64,000 nucleotides of DNA, taken from Loxodes magnus (taxonomy: Eukaryota > Ciliophora > Karyorelictea > Loxodida > Loxodidae). Shown piece after piece: positions 39,554 to 51,344 of the stretch (positions are counted from its first letter, which is position 1; every line of letters begins with the position of its first letter). The DNA is taken from the NCBI GenBank assembly GCA_946699065.1, contig CAMPDV010000015.1, positions 310,001 to 374,000 of the forward strand, in the 5' to 3' direction. The notes beneath the pieces were generated by a model. The model made no database searches and had not been told where the DNA came from. It worked only from the letters and a program-made list of their open reading frames with translations. A program made the translations under genes and the position numbers.

Positions 39554-40455
39554 ATGGTGAAAATTTCAAATCAGGCTTCTATACCACCTCTTCCTAAGCC
39601 AAAAAGGAAGGGAGAAAACAGGAAGCCAAAACTTAATAATCTTCTCTATCTTAACCCAATTCATACTGAACTAAAAACCTGGAATTTAGCAAGAAGAGCG
39701 GAAAAAAGTTTTGAAGACAGCCCATATAGATACTCCAATCTCAGCTGAGAAACCGAGAAAACAGATGAAGTCTGCTCTCCACCAGGAGGTGACGGAACTA
39801 AATCCCTCTGGCCAGATGAGCATGGAATAGCTCATCAGAGTAGTGTTAAACCTCCAGGAAGAGGTTAGGAAACTCAAGAAAGAAAATAATTAATGGAAAA
39901 GCTTGACCTAAGCTGGAGGAATAGAGTCAAGGCTTATGTCTTAAGAACGAGAACTGAGTGTTTCTGGAACATATCGTAGGATTAAACTAGCTAACCCCAG
40001 AATTAGCATTAAAAATAAACTGAATTTGACAACAGACTTGAGAGACTAGAAGAAAAACTAAAGGAGCAGAAAGGCGGCCCAATGCTGATTGAAGAAATTG
40101 GAAAGAATTTGAAGAAGACCAAACCAATCAAGGTTGCAAAAGGATGCTATTATTGAAACTCAGAGTAACATATGTGAAGAAAATGCAAGGAATTCCTGAG
40201 CTTCAAGAACCGATACTGGGAAAAATAGAGAAAGCAATAAGCACAGAAAAGAAAGCTAGACAATTGCAGCAGAGGAGAATAAAAGAAAGACTATGAATGA
40301 TGGAAATTGGAACCATTTATAAGAAGAAATTTTGCGAACGAAAGATGGAACTAGCGATAACAAGATCAAGTGGGTGTGAGAGGATAAACTTTTAAATTTT
40401 TTGACTTAATCCCGGAGCAATCAGGATGTTGGCGGGAAGAGGTGAAATTCCTCCA
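39554..40455 (+). pseudogene. Retrotransposon ORF1 relic, knuckle with TGA in place of the second Cys
   Basis: The copy begins MVKISNQASIPPLPKPKRKG and aligns with the relic at 58242-59175 through the segment encoding WPDE(H/G)G(I/V)AHQ, LNLQEE and GTYR(R/K)I(K/R). A one-base difference near 39830-39845 and another near 40020 shift the frame. The knuckle at 40145-40186 reads CYYWNSEQHMWRKC: spacing is right, but the second Cys position is TGA, one change from TGY. The 3' end shares an AATTCCTCCAAGAT block with the other copy at 59142. G+C is visibly higher than in the spacers. Confidence 0.7.
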
Positions 40456-40499
40456 AGATCGCTAAACTTGATATTAATCTATAATATATAATCTATAAC

Positions 40500-41220
40500 G
40501 ATTAGATTCTCTAACTTTTACTGTGCAACAACTATAAAATGAAAATCAATGACTAAAAATGGAAATCAGCTCTAAAATATCCAATTCTTAACTTTTCTAA
40601 TAACTGGAAATAACGGAGTTAAAACTTAAAGATAATAACAAGCAAAATAATTTTTATAACTTATTTCTTCTCATAGTGATCCTATGGTAGTGGAATAGCA
40701 ATATTCCAAAACTTTTTCTAATCGGGAAATATATTAAAAATAGAAAAAATGTTAAAAATGTAAAAATTAGGACATATCTCCAAAAATGCACAACAGGATG
40801 CTTCTTTTGTTAAAGAAATTGATATATATTTAAAAACTGCTGGTACTTTTAGAGAAAATAGAAATGAACAAGTCAAAAGTTATGAAATGATATGTCTAAG
40901 TTATACTATTCCCCAAAAGGAATACTTTATAAGAAAAAGGCATACTGTGGAGATTAATTACTATTGGATATAGTTTCCGCTTAAAAAATTAGAATAAGAC
41001 AAATGGTTAGACCTAATTGAGACTGAAACAAGATTTCTATTTTCAAGAAGGGATAGATTTGCTTAAGTCGATACTTAATAAAAGAATGCAAGTCTAGTAA
41101 TTCGAGTGAAGAATGGAGTGACCCCATGAGCATTTGAGAAAACTTATAAATTGATTCCGTGACTAACCTAAAAAAGGAAAAAGTAACGTAAATAGATGAT
41201 GATTATTATTATAACTCAGA
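40500..41220 (+). pseudogene. Retrotransposon ORF1 relic, different subfamily
   Basis: A coiled-coil-like Gln/Leu/Lys stretch (TVQQLQNENQWLKMEISSK near 40519-40575) is followed at about 40757-40796 by a split knuckle. TGT TAA AAA TGT gives C-x2-C, and the Gly-His (LGHISKN) lies in another frame, so an indel separates the halves. A well-behaved C-terminal reading follows, with DASFVKEIDIYLKTAG and KKLEQDKWLDLIETETRF to about 41200. It ends near the TGA at 41220. The domain after the knuckle has no name I can give. Confidence 0.6.
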
Positions 41221-41637
41221 TGTGAAAATAATAATAAATTTATTATCTTCACTGAAAACTACTAACTAATTAAAATATAATAATAATTGACTAATTTAAA
41301 TTATTATTTTTGAGTATACATTTTTGTTTCTTTAGATAGATAGTTTTATTTATTTTAATATAAGGTAAAATTATTAAAAAAAACTATTTTTACTTATTTA
41401 AGGTTATTTTAAATTAAATATCATTTTCTCTAAATTTACTATTTTTATGATTTTTTTATTGTTTCTGAAAATATTTTTTCATTAAGAATTTATTTATATT
41501 TTATATTTTACTTAGTTGTATTTATATTTAGTAGACTATAGATTTTGTAATTAATTTTAATAATTTATAATGTAATTTTTTTATTTTGGCTCAGCTATTT
41601 TAATATAGCTTATAAATATAAAAAAGCTTTAAAATAA
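41221..41637. other. AT-rich spacer upstream of LRR gene C
   Basis: Extremely AT-rich, with nothing recognised other than the start of the next gene. Confidence 0.5.
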
Positions 41638-43947
41638 ATGGAAGAAAAATGTTATTCATGCTTAGTTTATTATAGCTCTATAAGAATACCTCTTATTCTA
41701 GAATGTGGACATTCAAGTTGTCAATTTTGTATTGAAAGAGAGTAAATAGAAAAAGGATATTTTAAATGCTATTTATGTTTCTGCCTAACTAAAGAAAAAT
41801 CCTCCTAGTTAATAATAAACTTATCAACACTGCTGCAATCTTAGAATATCCAAGACTAGATTTAACTCAAAACGTGAAGTAATTAGAACAATCGAAATTA
41901 TTAAGAGTAACTAAAAGAAACGATATTCAAGTTTCAAGAAACTCAAAATGCAACTACCCTGAAATTAGATAGGATTATTCAAGAAAAAATATTTAGCAGT
42001 AGTAATCTAATTCTGAGTTAACTTTAATAAAAGCTTTTAGATCTCGATCAAAACATACAAATCCTAGAACTTCCTTAAAATAAAGACTTAAACTAGAAAA
42101 TTTAAATAGAAAGCTAAAATGAATAAAAATAGATTGACTATATGTAAGTAAAAGATCTTCTAAATAAAACAAACGAAGAAATACTAAATTTAGAAGAATA
42201 AAAAAGAATTTTGCTAAATATATTTTAATAAAACTAATAAAATTAATATTACTGAGCCGAAGAATAAAAAGAATAATAGAAAAGAGAAGAAATAAAAAAT
42301 TAGAAAGACATAAATAGTAAAATTTAAGTAAATTTGATATAATAATAAAAAAAGCAATTTAATTTAGTAAAATTCATTCAGGCAAACTAATATCAAGCTA
42401 GGTTAACTTTCAAACTAATATTTGAATTTCTAGATGTATGAGATTTCAACAGATTTTAGTAAGCAAATAGTTACTTCTTTAAATTTTAATGATATATTAA
42501 AGAGATTTCATTTGGAAAGTATTATGGATAAGAAAAAAATTATATTAAAAATAGGATAGAATGAAGTTTAAAAGCATTAAAGACTTGTGATGCCTAAAAT
42601 ATATGTATATCAGGAGGATAATTTTAAAAATAATTAAATTCTTAAATAATAAAAGAATTTAATAAAATAATCAGCTATAAAGTATAAAGTTAGCAGATTA
42701 ATAGTGTTAACTAAATAAAAAGCTTTCACTTATGTGCATGACCTACAAAGAATATGATCGAAATTCCTTATTTCTAATATTTTTAAAATCTCTAAATATT
42801 GATAATTCATCACACACTTTTACATGACAATAATCTTAGTTTCATGCAACATTTGAAATAATTGGAATCTATTGAACTTACTGACACTGAATAAATAAAA
42901 GGAAGTTTTCTTTTAGATTTTTGTTTAGCTTTAAATTTAAAAAAGATAGAAATAGAAAGTGGAATAATATAATTTAAGGATTTAAAGTAATATCTATAAA
43001 TAAAAGGAAATATAGTAGAATAGATATAAATAAATGATAATAGTTAGATAGAGTGCTTTATTAATCTGTGTTAGAAAGTAAAAATTATAAAAGTTCAGGG
43101 GTAAAATGTTAATGATAGATTATTATAGACTATAAAGGAGTTCGATCTTAGATAATTAGAACTCAAATAAATGAATTTATCATCTAAAGCTTTTTCTAAC
43201 TATTTTAGTAAAGTAAGAAATAATTTGGAGATTGTGAAAATTAATTATTGCGAAAACTTCGATGAAGAAAACTTACTTCTGTTATTATAAAATACACCAA
43301 AATTGTAAGAACTCGATTTGTAAGGATTGGAAATGATTTTAGATTAAGGGATTTAATATATAGGTAGATATGGATAAAATTATAAAGCATTAATAATTGG
43401 ACATATGAATATTTAATCTACTAAAACTTTAAATTAAATTTTCTTTTAATGCTAAAACCTTTAAAAAATAAGCATTAAAAAGAATAATGATCTATAAGGT
43501 GAAACGATTAAATTGATAAGTTAGAATTGTAAATAGTTATTTTCATTTGAACTAGATGAATGTTATGTGTTAGGTGAAAACTGAATTGATGATATACTGA
43601 AAATGGAAAAATTAGATACTTTAATTTTAGTAAAATGCTTGTCAGTAACAGATATAGAAGTGCAAAAAATAGTTTCTAGTGGTAAAAAACTGAACTTATT
43701 AAACTTAAGTGATAATAAGAATATTTCAGAAAATTCATTTTAAGCTTTCGATTAATAAAGAGAATCTACAGAATTTTATCAAAACCTACAAATTTTTGAT
43801 ATATAGAGCATGCCTTAATTATCAAATTAATGGGTAATATAATTGAAATAAAAATGAAAACACATATAAATAAAAAATGACTTTTTATAAACTAGAGGAG
43901 AGAATAAATAAAGTAAAACAATTGATTTTCAATTAAGTAACGTTTGA
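41638..43947 (+). CDS. RING / coiled-coil / F-box / leucine-rich repeat protein, copy C
   Basis: ATG (41638) to TGA (43945-43947) gives 770 codons in one frame. The RING covers C5, C8, C23, H25, C28, C31, C44 and C47 (KCYSC, LECGHSSCQFC, KCYLC), nearly identical to copy B. Residues 60-245 are Gln/Glu/Lys-rich and probably coiled coil. An F-box-like segment, KLIFEFLDVWDFNRFQQANSYF, starts at residue 259; its Trp is TGA. Leu-rich repeats follow (LQELDLQGLEMI, KISIKKNNDLQG, LDTLILVKCLSVTD, LNLLNLSDNKNIS), resembling the AMN1/FBXL style with a Cys or Asn per repeat. The stop aligns with the TGA of copies A, B and D, although the sequence around it differs. A probable substrate-selecting E3 component; having RING and F-box in one chain is unusual. 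The stop is followed directly by TAG. Confidence 0.87.
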
Positions 43948-45344
43948 TAGAATTACGAAAGTGAAAGTAATTAACTTAAATTTTTTAATTAAGCTTAAAT
44001 TAAAAATAGCAATAGTTAGATATTGATAGAAAAATAGATATTTAATATTCTCTAAAACTATTTTTTATATTTAAATTTTTATAATTTAAAAATATTAAAC
44101 CAGGATTTTCACCTTCAGTCATACTTGAGTTTGTTTTGTGTGGGCATAAAGTTTCAATTAAGAGTGAGAAAAATATAATTCCTTAAAAGCCTGATTTATC
44201 TTTAGAAGCAAGATATGGAACATCAAACCCTTATATATTCAAGCGACTACTTTTATTTAATTTTAATTAATTTTTTAATTGCTAGAAATATATAAATGAT
44301 GCCCTTAGGAAGCATTCATAAAACATTTTTAGTCTAATGATCCTTAAAATTGAATAATTTCATCTGTGGAATAGAACTTAATTTCAAACTATAGCATAAC
44401 AGCAAGGAATTACATATATCTAAAGAGAAATTAGCTGTTAATGAATTAGAATACCAAAATAAAATAAAATAAAATAACACGAAGAGACCATTTAAGCATT
44501 AAAATTAATTAGCTGGAAAGTAAGAAGAAATAAATATTTTGTTGAATCTTAAATAAAAGTACAAACTTTAAAAATAAAATTATATAAAATAACATTAAAT
44601 ATTAAAAAAATTAGATCTCTTCTCTAAGATTTAAATAAAATAAGTAAAAAAGACTGAAGAAATAAGGATAAAGAAAATAATACAAAAATAATCGTTAATT
44701 AAAAGATTTGAATGCTCAATAAATAATAAATAAATTTCAAATAAATAAAAAAAAATTTAATTTTGCATGAATCTAGAATTTTCCTTAAAAGAAATAAATT
44801 GAAAGTAAGAATATCATATATTTATATTAGAAATAAAAAATAATTTAATGTTTAAAATTAAAATTTATAAAAAACTCTTGGATGGAATTCTAAAATAAAT
44901 TTGTATATAATAAATTTAAAATAAATAAAAGGGCTGAAACAGTAATACAAAAAGTAAATGAAAAATATAAAAAATAATGATTCTTTGGAAATATAAATAG
45001 TAAACAATTATCATAGGAAATAAGGGAAGAAGGGATATATTAATTAATATGCAGTTAAAAGCCTCTGAAGAATGCTTAAAATAAGGAAAATAATTAGAAT
45101 TTCATGGTTATTGTAAAAAATAATATACTTTCCAAGAAAAGAAGGTCAATTTAAGAACTAATAATTGTAAGGAAAATAAAAAATATTTATTTTTAATTAT
45201 AATATAAAGAATATTCTTTATTTTAATAAAAAGGTTTATAAAGAGGAATGAGATATTATCTTTTTAATAACTTAGATAAGGTCCCTAAATATGGAGTTAC
45301 GAGCAGCGCTAGTAATATAATTATTATAACTAATACAATAAAAT
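43948..45344. other. AT-rich spacer with one more complex patch
   Basis: Mostly A-rich DNA. At 44100-44250 composition is more balanced, but no motif or copy was recognised. Confidence 0.5.
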
Positions 45345-45782
45345 TAAATAAATAAAAATGATTATAGAGCGCGTAGTACCTCATTGGCGCGCAGCTCTTT
45401 CAATATTAATATTTAATATTAAGAAAAATGCTCTCATGTTTCTTGTTAAAATTCTAGAAGTCCGATGAGTCATTTCAGCTTCTCCAAATAGGGATTCTTC
45501 TTATTAAAAATTATTCTTAAATCTTGAGGTAAATGCTTCAGTCTTCTTGAATAAGTTCCAAATAAAAATTAGTTATTAAGTCGGTAATTAGAAGGCCCGT
45601 CAGTCAAACTTTCATACTGCTATAGAGAACCCTCGCGATAAGTTAGGTATGTCTCAACGGAGTTTATCCATCCTTCTCCGTGGTGGCATCTAGTGCGAGA
45701 TTACTCGCAATGCAGTATACACTGCATCAGATTACCTACTAGTTTGGCTGACGCGGCCGACATCCATTTTATAATACATTAT
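45345..45782. mobile_element. Internally deleted, non-autonomous retroelement copy with hairpin head
   Basis: After (TAAA)n comes ATTATAGAGCGCGTAG...GCGCGCAGCTC (45361-45397). The segment 45420-45778 then matches both ends of the ORF1-bearing element at 15326-16525, in reverse orientation, but lacks about 840 bp that hold most of ORF1. The junction is TTCTTGAATAAG at 45556-45570. In the long copy a 13-bp direct repeat TATTCTTGAATAA occurs at both edges of the missing part, so the short form probably arose by deletion between repeats. The right part has the same structured GC-rich stems as 15326-15525. Another hairpin-head element follows without a gap. Confidence 0.8.
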
Positions 45783-46293
45783 AAATAAATAAATTTGATT
45801 ATAGAGCGCGTAGCACTCTCATTGGTGCGCAGCTCTTTAAAAAAAAATGTTTCATACTGACAAGAATGTTTGTTACTGATAAAATTATCAGATACTGATA
45901 AACCTTGTTCAATACTGGTATAATTATACAGTACTGATAAAAATGTTCAATACTGATATAATTTTAGAATACTCGTAATCTTTAATACTTGCTGGAGGTC
46001 CAAGGACATGGCAGGATTGTGTCTCATTGCATCACCAAAGCATAGGACGACATGTGTCAATTATGGGTACTTAAATTCCCCACTTCTGATGAAGCTCGCA
46101 ATATTATTTATTTTTAGTTCCAGAATTAAAAATAAACTAAGCCAAGCCAGTGTCGAAGGTCTAAGAATCTTATGTCTCGAGGTCAAACCAAAGCAGAGGA
46201 AGACATAAAGTCGATTATGGGTACTTAACTTCCCCAACCTCTGATGAAGATGACCTTGTTGTTCACCTTCGAACAACTATGGCGGTTTTAAAA
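45783..46293. repeat. Short interspersed repeat, 510 bp, hairpin-head family (young copy 2)
   Basis: Nearly identical to 22812-23322, with scattered single-base differences (GCGCAGC for GCGAAGC, CATCACC for CATCGCC, GAGGTC for GAGGCC). The head stem here is GAGC/GCTC with inner GCAC/GTGC, both perfect (45804-45835). It contains the same minisatellite and duplicated ATTATGGGTACTTAA module. It lies head-to-tail with the deleted element on its left, sharing the (TAAA)n junction. Confidence 0.87.
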
Positions 46294-46486
46294 AATATAA
46301 TATAATAATATAAAGTAGAACACTAAGGAATCAATGAAGCTTTAAAAATTAGTTAATTAAAATAATTAAGGATAACAACATCGATTATAATATGTTTATC
46401 ACCTATTTCAGCAAATATTGCAATAGATAAAGAAATTAAGTCCTTAAATTAATAATCTAAATTGATTATTAAAATATATATATAAA

Positions 46487-47230
46487 ATGGCAAATAAAAA
46501 CTAGCAATCTCCAAACTAGAGTAATAAAATATAATAATAAATATAAATTTATCTTTTACATCTACAAAATGAAAATCTTAACCTCTAACTGATAGTCTAA
46601 TAACTTTCAAACAAAGTATGTTTTTTAATTTAGCAAATTGACTAACTGAAAATGGAAAAAATGAATTAAAATAAAATATCGTAAGTAGATCTTCTGATAG
46701 GCAAATATACTCATTAATTCAGCAGACCGAATAAAAATTGCAAAGAATAAATTATGAAAAGAATCAGGAAATGCAAAATAAGATTAACTATGATCTCATT
46801 GATGTAGAGATAAAGAGGGATGAAATAAATTAAGCATTAATTTATGTATGGAGAAAATAAAGATAATAAGATGCAGACACTGTAGGAAGCGAGGTCATAA
46901 AGTAAGAAACTGTTAGAATTTTAAGGAAAAAAGAAAAACAGAAGAACGAAAGACATGAAATAAAATATTTAGAATATACTGCACAAAAGAAGCAAAACTT
47001 TGTAGCAGAAAAGAACAATAAATCATTCAAGAAATACCTTGAATACTAATAGAAGCAAGAGAATGGAACAAAAGACAATACGAATTTGATGTGGGAAAAC
47101 TTATGAAGGCAAGTTTCAGTGGGTACAAGGGAAAGTGAGAATAATACAAGTTACTCTGAAGAAGAAGATTTCAGATAAGAAAAATTTTGTATAAAATCCG
47201 ATTTTGTGATTAACCAAATAAAGGTGAAAT
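46487..47230 (+). pseudogene. Retrotransposon ORF1 with canonical zinc knuckle, frameshifted
   Basis: ATG at 46487 opens a Gln-rich, coiled-coil-like N-terminus (NENLNLQLIVQQLSNK). The knuckle at 46872-46913 reads CRHCRKRGHKVRNC, a perfect C-x2-C-x4-H-x4-C, but it is one base out of frame with the ATG, so an indel lies between. Downstream the peptide EWNKRQYEFDVGKLMKAS aligns with the relic at 18475. A reverse transcriptase relic follows at 47300-49060 on the same strand, giving the usual LINE order ORF1 then ORF2. This is the only pairing in the window that looks like one element. Confidence 0.75.
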
Positions 47231-47299
47231 CATTTTAATAAATTATTTTATTATGTTATCTAAATAGATGATTAAAAAATTGATGCAAAAAATATATAT

Positions 47300-49060
47300 T
47301 CATAGGCATAAATAATAAATTAATATGACAGGAAAAATGATGATAAATTAAAAATAAAATAAACACTAAAAAGAGTAGATTAAATATTAAATAATTTAGA
47401 AATAAATACAAAAAAGAAGCAAACTTTAAAATAATTTTTTTAATTGAAAATAATTAGAAATAATATAAAAATGATTAAATAAACGAACCTTCAGCAATAA
47501 CTTAAATAGAATTTACTTTATTGAAAAAAGAAATTATATAAAATTGAGAAAATAAAGTTTAAAATTAATATTAAAATTAAAAAAACTAAATTAAAAAAGC
47601 AACAGTGAATGAGGTAAATTATTTTATAAAAGTAAATAATAAAAAATATAACAAAACGAATGATAAAAAAAATTATTGAAGAGTATAAGAAATAATAGGT
47701 GTTTACCAAATAATAAAACTGTAAGCTTAAAATCAATTCCAAATGAGTTACTAAAGTACATTTCATATGAATTTTGATAAAATGTTCTAAAATTGTAAGG
47801 AATAACAAAATATTCCTAATTAACTAAATAAAGAAAAAATAAATTCGCCGCACAAAAAAGGTGAAAAAATGGAAAAGCTACAGGCCTATATTTCTAATAA
47901 ATTAAATAAACTGATACAAGAAAAATTAATGGGAAATAAAATTATGAAGAAATAAATGAAACTTAATTACTAAATAAAGACTAAAAAAGATTTTTTAAAA
48001 TTTTATAAATATCAAATAACATTTGATAAATATAGCAGATTATTTAAAATAAGAGCAAAAATAAAAAAATGGTAATAAACTATTTATAGTCTTAGAAGAT
48101 TTCAAGAAATTTGTTGAATCAAATAATAATAATCTTCTTTTGAGTAAATAAAAGGTTTGAAATTCTAAATTGAGAATGAATCATTTTTAAAATATGCATA
48201 AATAAGTATAAAGGAATTTTTGTATAGATTAAGGCATTATAAGAAAAATTATTAGAAAAGAAGAGTTCTTTGAAGTTCGAATAAAGCTATATTATCAATA
48301 ATTTATAATGCTACAGTTTTAGAAACATGGGAAGGTATAATTAACTTGAATAAAACTAGAAATCAAATTCATACAAAAATAGCATGGGCTGATGATTTAG
48401 TTTTAATCAAAATACGTATAAAACCATAAAATTTATTAACAAACTAAATGAATATTTAAGCTGAAAAGTTTAAATATTAATATTGAAAAAGTGAAATTAT
48501 AAAAATCCTTAAAAATAAGAATTTAAATTTAAAAGATAAAAAGAGCATAAAAAATAATAAATAAAACACAATTAATAATCGTAATATTTAGGACATATCA
48601 TAAATGAAACTAATGGTGAAAAAGAACATATAGAAAATGCATATAACATATCAGTAGTCATTTTTTCATTTATAATAATAATATTTCATAAGTCACAGTT
48701 AAAACTGTAGCCTAAATATATAAAAACATATTTCACTTATTTTTCCTTCCGAAACTTTAATATCGCTCTGAAATGATCCATTATATAATGTAAATAGGAT
48801 TTAAAAAATTGAAAAATAGAATGCAAACTACATAGAAATAATTAAAAATAAAATATCTAGAAATTTCATACCCAACCAGGAATGGAGAAATTTATAAGAA
48901 GAAAGCAAGCTATATGAAGAGACAACCATTCCGAAAACTTGACAGCGAAGGGAGGAGAAGACCACCTAGAGATCAAGTTCCTATTGGTTGGATAGGGAAG
49001 TAGGAAGCTTTTAAGTAGACGATCCTTCTTTAACACTTTAATTTAATTAATCTAGAAATT
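47300..49060 (+). pseudogene. Non-LTR retrotransposon ORF2 relic (reverse transcriptase)
   Basis: The palm reads ILSIIYNATVLETWE then IAWADDLVLI with the Asp codons at 48391-48396. The thumb reads YLGHIINETNGEKEHIENAYN near 48589-48650, a standard LINE arrangement. A final stretch (RRKQAIWRDNHSENL near 48898-48945) is less AT-rich. N-terminal motifs and endonuclease could not be identified between 47300 and 48000, where the sequence is very A-rich, so the front is degraded or divergent. It probably belongs with the ORF1 at 46487. Confidence 0.75.
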
Positions 49061-49089
49061 TCATGAAAGAAACTATAATAATAATAATA

Positions 49090-49840
49090 CTTTATTAATA
49101 TGACGTCGCCTTTATTTGGCTTTTCACCTATTAGTTTATAAGAAGTCTCAAGAATCATTGAAAATAATTGGAATCATCAATTTCTTCTCCAGGTTCATAT
49201 TCTTGTATAACATATCAAAGACGGTTAATCTGGGTTTTCTTTACTGTTGGTATCTGTTCTAATCTCAGTCTTTTCCAAACATTAGCTTCGTTGTTTTTTA
49301 AATATCTATTATTTGTTAAAGTAACTAGTCTCCTCCAATCATTTTTTCTATTTAGATCACCATCAAATGTATAATAAATCTTGGTTATATTTTATCAGAT
49401 TTTTTTAATTTTTGCAACTTTGAAATTTTTGTATCTCTAACAATTTTTTTTGTAACATAGTCTTCTACAGAATCAGCACATTATTTTTCTTCTTTTCATC
49501 ATTTAATTAATTGTTTTTTTATGTTTAATAAATATATAAATTTTATTGCTCAATTCCCATTAGATTCAGCATGGCTTTAATCTTATCTTGTTCGTAGTTT
49601 ATTTAATTAAGATTGCGAATTTCTTATATTTTTTCTTCTGCTCTTTTAATTTGTTGATAAAATAAATATATTGAAGCTTTTAAGCTCAATTTTGTATTTA
49701 ATATTTTATTATAATTTAAAATTAGTTAATTTTCAAGTCTAGTCTATTTATATGTAGAATTAATTGTTGCGCTGCGTACTATATTTTTTTATTTTAATTA
49801 TAATGAAAAAATCACAAGCAAGGTATCTTATTGTTAATTA
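49090..49840 (-). pseudogene. Retrotransposon ORF1 relic on the minus strand
   Basis: On the minus strand a coiled-coil-like stretch (YEQDKIKAMLNLMGIEQ near 49545-49600) precedes CWFCRRLCYKKNC, a knuckle with one residue missing and Tyr for His. A good reading follows, FDGDLNRKNDWRRLVTLTNN and KTQINRLWYVIQEYEPGEE, to about 49150. The far end, GGTGAAAAGCCAAATAAAGG plus GACGTCAT (minus), resembles ends at about 36100 and 51360 and may be a shared element terminus. It is non-functional. Confidence 0.6.
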
Positions 49841-49888
49841 GAAGATTGATTTTAGGTGAATTGTTTCTTAGGTGCCATTTTATTTTAT

Positions 49889-50262
49889 ATATAAATAAAT
49901 TGGATTATAGAGCGCGTAGCATTCTCGTTGGTGCGCAGCTCTTTAAATTAATTTTATTTAATGTCGAAATTATTTTTATTGGTCTCTCTGTCCTTGTTTT
50001 CTCTTCCTGCAGTTCGTCCCTGTAATTTTTCCTTCCAAAGCATAGGATGCAATATGCGATTACGGTCACATTTCCCCGACCTATGATGAAGAAAGTTTCC
50101 TCCTGACATTCAGAGTTCTCCAGCTTATCACATCTTCTTTCTCTTGTCATTGGTTTCTCTTCCTCCGATTTATCCGCCGTCTGCGCTCATTTTTTTGATG
50201 CCTTGCTGGGCCTCCAATCAGCCTCCAAAGGAAAGGGCTTTCCACCCTATTTAAATTATAAT
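49889..50262. repeat. Short interspersed repeat, hairpin-head family
   Basis: After a short TAAATAAAT tract comes TTGGATTATAGAGCGCGTAGC...GGTGCGCAGCTC (49910-49941), with both stems intact. The body contains AAAGCATAGG and TTTCCCCGACCTATGATGAAG, which match the module in the 510-bp repeats. The right end CCACCCTATTTAAATTATAA matches those at 4560 and 38815. It links the two subfamilies, since it has the module of one and the right end of the other. Confidence 0.8.
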
Positions 50263-50704
50263 ATATTGACTTTAACTGGTTAATGGATGATGATATAACT
50301 ACATAAAGATACCTCAAGTTCTATAAAAAATTATATGATATGTAAAATTGGTTATAGAATTTATATTAGATATTTACCAATCCATTCAAATGAAGGAATT
50401 ATAGCAAAAAATAATAGCAAAGCTATTTAAAAATAAGCAAAAATTCCTATAATTATCTGTATTTTTATAATAATAGATAAATTATAAGCAATCAAAAATG
50501 CTATAACAGTTGGTACTCGGCATTGGACAAATAGTAGATTTTGAATTCACTTACTAAAGTTCTACTAGTTCATAACCTATAGTTCAAACACTCTAAGGTG
50601 ATTGGACAATAAGTTATGAACTTTAAAACTTATGCAAACGGATTCAAAGTCTAGCGAGACTTTATTGTGCGATCACGCTAGTTTACACAGAAAAGTCTCA
50701 GCAG
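50263..50704. other. Spacer with a small hairpin-rich patch
   Basis: At 50640-50700 there is AAGTCT/AGACTT around a four-base loop, and GCGATCACGCTAG nearby. No RNA family was recognised. Confidence 0.35.
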
Positions 50705-51080
50705 AAAAGGGAATCATATTTTTAATACTTATTAGTTAATATTTCTATCCATAATTGCTTACTTGTTAGAAACTTTCATTTTAAATCTATTTTAATCCAT
50801 TTAAATAAAAATTTTTAATAGTAAGATAATTTTCATTAGAAGAAGCAAATCTCATCTTTAAATGTATCAAAGTTTGAAATTTAAAGCACTTCATCAAGTT
50901 AAAATATTAAAGAAATACTATGAAAATGCTTAGGAAGAGAATGATGCGTTTTATATGAAAAGATTCTTTAGATTCAGTTAAGAAAATTTCTAAAAAAATT
51001 CTATAATATTTTACGCTTTAACAAGTTAAGCTATTTTTAGATTAGAGCATAAATTTATAAAATATTCTAATTATAAACTT
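50705..51080 (-). pseudogene. Relic fragment of an LRR-family gene
   Basis: The minus strand aligns at nucleotide level with 8640-8930 of gene B, including TTTAAATTTCAAACT and GATACATTTAAAGATGAG and the ATGGATTAAAATAGATTT segment. Only about 370 bp of the LRR region is present. It lies 0.7 kb from the 3' end of gene D on the same strand and looks like a leftover of another tandem copy. Confidence 0.75.
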
Positions 51081-51344
51081 TTTATGAGAGAGGAACTAAT
51101 TTGTTAGAATATTTAATACCATTCTATTTTTAAATTTTAGCATTTTATTAAAATTATGGCATTGAAATCTCTAATTTTTTAATATATTTAGTGGAATTAT
51201 AAGTATTTTGATGTGATTATGATAGTTTCAACTGATAAAAAAATATATGCGTTGAAAATTATTTTTAAGGACTAAATGTTAAATATAGCAATTGAATTAA
51301 TTGAAATATTTTTATTGCAAGATTGATAATAAAAAAATAAATAA

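Noticed and set aside
40145-40186. TGA at a zinc-ligand Cys position suggests a Euplotes-like code (TGA = Cys)
   Set aside because: Conserved Trp positions in WD40 blades and in IRWMAPE of three kinases are TGA, and the intact knuckles use TGC/TGT for Cys. The copy is a relic.
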